Below, piece after piece: positions 59,639 to 64,000 of a stretch of 64,000 nucleotides of DNA. The position numbers and the translations under genes were made by a program. The stretch's first letter is position 1, and every line of letters starts with the position of its first letter. The notes below the pieces were generated by a model, which worked only from the letters and a program-made list of their open reading frames with translations, made no database searches and was not told the DNA's origin. Origin of the DNA: Phycisphaerales bacterium. Its GTDB lineage: Bacteria; Planctomycetota; Phycisphaerae; UBA1845. The stretch lies in assembly GCA_020353195.1 (NCBI GenBank), contig CP070691.1:2073861-2137860 (forward strand), in the 5' to 3' direction.

Positions 59639-61722
59639 GCACGAAGATCACCCTCGCAACGCCCGCCGGGCGGATCGGTCTCCTGCGTCATGTCCCATAC
59701 CCTGAGTACCTCGGCTACGCTCCAGGCCTGAGCGATGCACCCGCACGGGGTGTGCGGCGGGTCGCCGTCGAAGATCTCGCTGATCGACCCCAGGCCCGCC
59801 TCCGCCAAATGGTCGAGCAACGGCTGCAGCAGCCGACGCGCTTCCTCTTTTGCCGCCTGCGAAAACCCGTGGACCCGCAGATGGGCCTCGACGTATGGAC
59901 CGATCAGCCACGACCATACCGTGCCGTTGTGATACGCCCGGTCGCGCACCGGGCGGACACCACCGTACCGCCCCGAGTACTGCGGGTCACCGGGGGCCAG
60001 GCTCCGCAATCCGAACGGCGTCAACAGATGGCGGCCGAGGACCTCGAGCACCGCCGCCTGCTTCTTCGCAGGCAGCGGCGAATGGGCCAGGCTCACCGCA
60101 AAAACCTGGTTGGGGCGGATTGACCCGTCCTCCTCGTCGTCGCGGACGCAATCGTACAGGCAACCCCGGCTCTGGTTCCAGAAAACGCGCTCGAAGTTCC
60201 GCTCGGCCCGGTCGGCCAGCGATCCATATCGCCGGGCCATGCTCGGATCCTCAGTCTCAAACCGCTCTTGCAGGATCCGCAGCCCGTGATACCACAGGGC
60301 ATTTACCTCCACTGGCCGCCCGTGACGGGAGGTGAAGACTGTGTCGCCGTACCTGGCGTCCATCCACGTGATCTGGACGTCGGGATTCCCGCATCGCACG
60401 AGACCTTGCTCGTCCACGCGAATGTCATGGTCCGTCCCGGCCACGAACGCCTCAACCACGCGATGGCAGACCGGGCCAAGGAACCCCCTCCATGATTCCC
60501 CGTCCTTGCTGGCGCTCAGATACGCGTCAGCCGCGTGGATGAACCACAGCGACGCGTCGGCGCTGTTGTATTCGCATTCGCCGCCGTAGTCATCGAAGCG
60601 GTTCGGGATCAGACCGTTACGCTGCACGTCGGCGAACGTCTGCAAGACCTGCCGGGCCTCTTTCAGACGCCCTGTCCGTAGCAGCAGACCGTCCAGCGCA
60701 ATGAACGAGTCGCGGCCCCAGTCGCCGAACCAGGGATACCCTGCGATGATCGTGATTCCCCTGTTGGCTCCGTCCGACTCGCGGCTCACCACAAACTGGT
60801 CCGCCGCCGTCACCAGCGTCTGCCGCACGGGATCACGGGGCGGCGATGCCTGCGGCGGGCGGTGATCCGCAGCTCCGGATGCCGACCCCTCCACCGCTTT
60901 GACCGCATCGTCCGGGCTGTCGGCGAACCCCACGGCGACAAGCTCGACCGATAGCGATCCGGTGCCGGTCGCTCGAAACGCCCCCGCCCACTGTAAATCC
61001 TCGCCGCCGAGATACTCGCGGGCCAGTTCCGTTCGGTAGCGGATGTTATGCCACCACGTCGGATTCGCGACGAAACGTGCCGCGGTCAGCCCGTCCTCCT
61101 GACGGGAGAGCATCGCCAGGGTGACATCGGGTTGGACCCGGTCCCGGGCCCACATCCAACGGTCGTCGCTTTCGAGGTCCCACGCCTCGATCGCCGCCTG
61201 TCGCCGCAATCGGTGAAAGTCGCGCATGGCCAGCATGGGCCCGACCTCGAGCGTGAACCGGCGCCGCGGTGACGCGCCAACGTCATAGCGGATGCGGACC
61301 ATCTGACGGCCGGTGGCTAGCGTCACTCGCCGCCGTACCTCGATATCACCGTCAGCATACGTCCAGGAGACCCACGGATCCGGCGACGACAAGTCGCAGC
61401 TGAAGTCCGTCAGCGCCGCATGGCCCGCCGGTTCCAGACCGTGGTTGAATTCCCACGTCGAAAGGTCGAGCAGGACCTGACCGGCACGGACGCGGTCCAC
61501 CACCCCCGCCAGCAACAGGTACCGCTCCAGCGGCGGACGCCGCGACCCGATCAGCCAACCGTGGTACTTGCGGGTGGGGCAGCCGATGACTGTCCCAGAG
61601 GCGAACCCGCCGTTGGCGTTGGTCAGAAGCCACTCGCGAGTCAGCAGGTCGTCCAGGGTCCCTTGCAGGGCGCGGCACCGCGCCAGTGGGCAGGCATCCG
61701 ACCTGTCGATCGTCGTCCCCAT
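59635..61722 (-). CDS. Glycogen debranching enzyme (amylo-alpha-1,6-glucosidase, GDE family)
   Basis: A 695-residue protein. The N-terminal beta domain starts REWLLTNANGGFASGTVIG and contains TRKYHGWLI, the opening of archaeal/bacterial debranching enzymes. The catalytic (alpha/alpha)6 barrel carries GYPWFGDWGRDSFIAL, ECEYNSADASLWFI, WMDARYGDTVFTSRHGRPVEVNALWY and YHNGTVWSWLIG. It hydrolyses alpha-1,6 branches of glycogen. It is the first gene of the purL-purQ transcript, a pairing with no evident metabolic reason. Start ATG 61722 has only a weak ribosome binding site. Confidence 0.92.
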   Translation of the reverse strand: MGTTIDRSDACPLARCRALQGTLDDLLTREWLLTNANGGFASGTVIGCPTRKYHGWLIGSRRPPLERYLLLAGVVDRVRAGQVLLDLSTWEFNHGLEPAGHAALTDFSCDLSSPDPWVSWTYADGDIEVRRRVTLATGRQMVRIRYDVGASPRRRFTLEVGPMLAMRDFHRLRRQAAIEAWDLESDDRWMWARDRVQPDVTLAMLSRQEDGLTAARFVANPTWWHNIRYRTELAREYLGGEDLQWAGAFRATGTGSLSVELVAVGFADSPDDAVKAVEGSASGAADHRPPQASPPRDPVRQTLVTAADQFVVSRESDGANRGITIIAGYPWFGDWGRDSFIALDGLLLRTGRLKEARQVLQTFADVQRNGLIPNRFDDYGGECEYNSADASLWFIHAADAYLSASKDGESWRGFLGPVCHRVVEAFVAGTDHDIRVDEQGLVRCGNPDVQITWMDARYGDTVFTSRHGRPVEVNALWYHGLRILQERFETEDPSMARRYGSLADRAERNFERVFWNQSRGCLYDCVRDDEEDGSIRPNQVFAVSLAHSPLPAKKQAAVLEVLGRHLLTPFGLRSLAPGDPQYSGRYGGVRPVRDRAYHNGTVWSWLIGPYVEAHLRVHGFSQAAKEEARRLLQPLLDHLAEAGLGSISEIFDGDPPHTPCGCIAQAWSVAEVLRVWDMTQETDPPGGRCEGDLRA

Positions 61723-61875
61723 TGCGCTCGCTCAGCCGGGATCCGTCGAACGTCCGGTCACGGCCCGGCGACACCGGCGGTTCCGCGCCCTCGCCTCCAG
61801 CTCGACAGGCGGTGTACCGGTCGCCGGCATTCTACACGAAATGGATCGCCGTGGAGTCGTTGGGCGGGATCGTTT

Positions 61876-62829
61876 TCAGTACGACAGGCAATCGTCGACA
61901 GGCGAATCTCCGGACGCGTCGCCACCATGACCGCACGTAAGAATGCGCCCGCCGGCGCCGCGGGCCCGCGCCGGAGGCGAAGCCGACGTCTTCGCCGCCG
62001 GCTCCATCATCGCCCCTGTGATGTGGTAGCTGACCCCGCCGGCCTCGTCCAGCATCGAGTCCGGACACGTGGTCTGGGCAATCAGGAACGCCTGCCGCCC
62101 CGCCAGCGATGACATCGTGTGCGACGAAAGCATGATCGCCCGGTCGGCGTCGTCCGCGTCGATCATCAGCCCGAGTTCGTCCGGATGGGCGAACCCGAGC
62201 GTGTGACCGATTTCGTGCGTCGCCACGTTGGCCAGCATGTTCACCCACTCGTCCCGAAGCCAGCCGTCGCCGGCAACTTCGGCGATTCTCCCTCCCCAGA
62301 CGATCGCCACGTCATCGTTGCGGCGATTGCACGCGTCGTAATCCGCCTGGCCTGCCTGGTCCCCACCCGAGGGAGGCAGGTCGATGGTTAGATGAACGCA
62401 GGTGGCGTCGGGGAAATCCACAGCCCGACCGTGGATCACGCGCATGTCCACGGGGTCGAGATCACAAAGAATCGTCTCGATACGCATCCGCACCGCTTCC
62501 TTGAATGCCCTGGCCGACTCCTTCGAGCTCAGGTCGTCATCGTAGACGGGTAAATCCGCGGGGTGCAGACCCGATAGGCGGGCATCGGGATCGAGCGGGC
62601 TCTCTGTCTCGTCCCAGTCGAGCACGATCAAGGTTGACGCCTCAGCGTCGGTCGCCGGAGCCCAGTCACACGCGGCGGGCGGCAGGGACCGGTCCGCCCG
62701 GTATACCGGATCGCTCGTGGATGCCGCGTCCGGCGGAACGGACCCGCACCCGATAACCCAAAGCGCGGGAATCCCGACGGTGAAGAACCGAACCCACCCC
62801 GGTTCGCGTCCTGTGCGCGATACCGACAC
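61876..62829 (-). CDS. Metzincin-like zinc protease, lipoprotein
   Basis: A 317-residue protein. A signal peptide ends in ALWVIGC, a plausible lipobox. The zinc site is HEIGHTLGFAH with a methionine soon after (RAIMLSSH), as in metzincin (matrixin-like) peptidases. The first 130 residues of the mature protein lack known motifs, and two disulphide-prone cysteine pairs are present. It probably cleaves proteins at the cell surface or in the periplasm. GTG 62829 follows GGGGAGGAAACAG, a strong ribosome binding site; the frame extends to 62913. Confidence 0.8.
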   Translation of the reverse strand: MSVSRTGREPGWVRFFTVGIPALWVIGCGSVPPDAASTSDPVYRADRSLPPAACDWAPATDAEASTLIVLDWDETESPLDPDARLSGLHPADLPVYDDDLSSKESARAFKEAVRMRIETILCDLDPVDMRVIHGRAVDFPDATCVHLTIDLPPSGGDQAGQADYDACNRRNDDVAIVWGGRIAEVAGDGWLRDEWVNMLANVATHEIGHTLGFAHPDELGLMIDADDADRAIMLSSHTMSSLAGRQAFLIAQTTCPDSMLDEAGGVSYHITGAMMEPAAKTSASPPARARGAGGRILTCGHGGDASGDSPVDDCLSY

Positions 62830-63080
62830 CTGTTTCCTCCCCCCTTCCGCAAACAGGGGAATCGTCGCGCGGGCGCATACCCTGCCGTCATCCCGGTGAC
62901 GGGCCGGTGACACGCCTGCGCCCGTGACATGTGCTTCTGCTCATTTATTGGCGGACACCGGCGACATGTCAACGTCCCGGTAGCGCTCGCGTCGGTTTGG
63001 TCCGATAATCAGGACGTAGCCGTCGCGCCCGCCGATCACGGAAGGGAGCACGAGAACAGAATGATGTGCCTGAGGCCGCC

Positions 63081-63653
63081 CTACTGGTCTTCGGCTGACT
63101 CCGACCACACGCGGATGTCGGTGATTTCCCACTCCGCGGTGACATCGCCGCGCACGCCGTGGTGCCTGCACAGGCTCAACTGCCGCGTGCTCGACGGCAT
63201 GATGGGCCCGCGCCAGTCATGGTCGATCGCGATCGGTGTAGCGGCGTACTCGTTCCACGCGGTGACCGGATTGCCGGCGCCATCCATGGCCACGATCCGC
63301 AGCGCCAGCAGCGTGACCATCTTGGGACCTCGATTCTCGATCGAGACCACCGGGTGCACGGTTCGGCCGGTCTCGTCAAGGATCAGCCGGACCTGGACGC
63401 CGAGTTGCTCGACGTACTCCGGCGTCCGGCGGTCGTCGAGCACGTCACCGATGGCGGGCGGAAGCCCTTTGATCGTCTCGGGCAGGTTCGTGACGGCCCC
63501 GTTCACCAGCTTGATGACGTCGCCGCCCCAACGGTCACCCACGTTCATGGCGTAAATGGCGATGATAGAGGCACTTGTGATTACGGCCACAAGCACGGCG
63601 GTCACCCCGAGAAACAGGGCCGTCAGCGCCGACATTCGTTGTTTCGGGTGCAT
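63081..63653 (-). CDS. Membrane-anchored protein of unknown function
   Basis: A 190-residue protein with one membrane helix (about residues 7-34, LTALFLGVTAVLVAVITSASIIAIYAM) and a soluble domain outside or inside. The soluble part contains RLILDETGRTVHPVVSIENRG and ends GDVTAEWEITDIRVWS, a beta-rich layout. I do not recognise a family. GGGAGG precedes the ATG. It lies about 250 bases upstream of the metzincin gene on the same strand. Confidence 0.7.
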   Translation of the reverse strand: MHPKQRMSALTALFLGVTAVLVAVITSASIIAIYAMNVGDRWGGDVIKLVNGAVTNLPETIKGLPPAIGDVLDDRRTPEYVEQLGVQVRLILDETGRTVHPVVSIENRGPKMVTLLALRIVAMDGAGNPVTAWNEYAATPIAIDHDWRGPIMPSSTRQLSLCRHHGVRGDVTAEWEITDIRVWSESAEDQ

Positions 63654-64000
63654 GGGTCAATCCTCCCTACGCTTGGACCAGGCGCCGGTCATTGCGGCAG
63701 CCCGTTTCGGTTCCGCCTGAGTATTCGCACCCCGCGAGGGAATATTCGAGACCCGGCGGAATCGTCCGGAGCCGACGTTAACGGGGACCGACTGCGCCGC
63801 CGGTCTCGCTCGGGCTGCCCCGACCGACGGGCGAACAGGCCTGCCCCGCAGGACGGGCAAAGCCGACCGGCGGGCAGGAGAACCTGCTCCCCGTTCCTGC
63901 CCCGCAAGGCTGTCCGGCCGACCGCCAGGCCATTCACCACCCGGCGCCATTCGTATAGAATGCCGGTTTCGTTACGGCGCGGAGAGGTGTTGACAGGGTG
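63654..64000. other. Right-edge region with short inverted repeats
   Basis: About 350 bases. A frame on the minus strand (63689-64000) is open to the edge. Short stems CCTGC-CCC-GCAGG (63842-63854) and GCAGG-AGAA-CCTGC (63873-63886) resemble one another and a GCCTGC/GCAGGC pair near 5685, but the copies are too few to call a repeat family. Confidence 0.3.
63689..64000 (-). CDS. Possible zinc-ribbon protein fragment cut by the window edge (doubtful)
   Basis: A frame open at the right edge, ending at 63689, would encode about 103 residues with one CPSCG motif (LCPSCGAGLFARRSG) and an Arg/Ser-rich tail. A single CxxC pair does not make a full zinc ribbon, and a frame this long is common by chance in GC-rich DNA. 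No start codon is visible inside the window other than a weak GTG at 63940. I report it only as a possibility. Confidence 0.2.
   Translation of the reverse strand, partial: HPVNTSPRRNETGILYEWRRVVNGLAVGRTALRGRNGEQVLLPAGRLCPSCGAGLFARRSGQPERDRRRSRSPLTSAPDDSAGSRIFPRGVRILRRNRNGLPQ

Overview
The window reads as a gene-dense stretch of a GC-rich bacterial chromosome, most likely from a planctomycete or a close relative. The sequence-level reasons are: a membrane protein with the C..CGYNLRG zinc ribbon; a lysine-rich SWIB/MDM2 protein; a TPR protein ending in two RNA-polymerase alpha-CTD modules; a pseudopilin-like protein with an FTLAE signal; a Tat-exported Gfo/Idh/MocA oxidoreductase; and kdsC beside an LptC/OstA-like export protein, which implies an LPS-type outer membrane. 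No rRNA, tRNA, CRISPR array or insertion sequence was recognised. The phylum is inferred from these families, not from a marker-gene search.

Layout. 0-5.5 kb (minus strand): the start of a B12-binding radical SAM protein cut by the window edge, a zinc-ribbon membrane protein, and two translationally coupled radical SAM genes, one resembling the archaeal tetraether-lipid synthase (Tes/MJ0619) family. 5.7-13.7 kb (plus): an AmrS-type radical SAM enzyme behind a promoter with an operator-like inverted repeat, kdsC, a very large LptC/OstA-like protein, and a sodium:solute (NSS) transporter with a tiny partner subunit. 13.8-17.8 kb: a possible lipoprotein, coupled mqnA-mqnC (futalosine menaquinone route) and an HD-domain protein.

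17.9-28 kb is the most unusual block. It holds a membrane-anchored TPR protein and a 912-residue coiled coil on the minus strand. Divergent to them is a tight run of coiled coil, SUMF1-like, zinc-ribbon GTPase and GAP1-like genes, followed by a zinc-ribbon protein of unknown function. This resembles the GTPase/GTPase-associated-protein modules described computationally by the Aravind group, with additions specific to this locus. 28-35 kb: a sensor kinase, a metallophosphoesterase with altered metal ligands, an exported protein of unknown function, a 34-residue secreted peptide, the SWIB protein and a SpoIID-family lipoprotein.

35-50 kb is mixed housekeeping: TPR-alphaCTD protein, rpmI-rplT, pseudopilin, nucleotidyltransferase-like/TPM/LemA, a divergent isoleucyl-tRNA synthetase, oxidoreductase, sucD, two proteins of unknown function, and an OB-fold plus EEP nuclease. 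50.5-64 kb: an FHA-GAF histidine kinase, a [4Fe-4S] uracil-DNA glycosylase, an alpha/beta hydrolase, an NhaC antiporter, a debranching enzyme-purL-purQ operon, a metzincin-like lipoprotein, a membrane-anchored protein of unknown function, and a doubtful open frame at the right edge.
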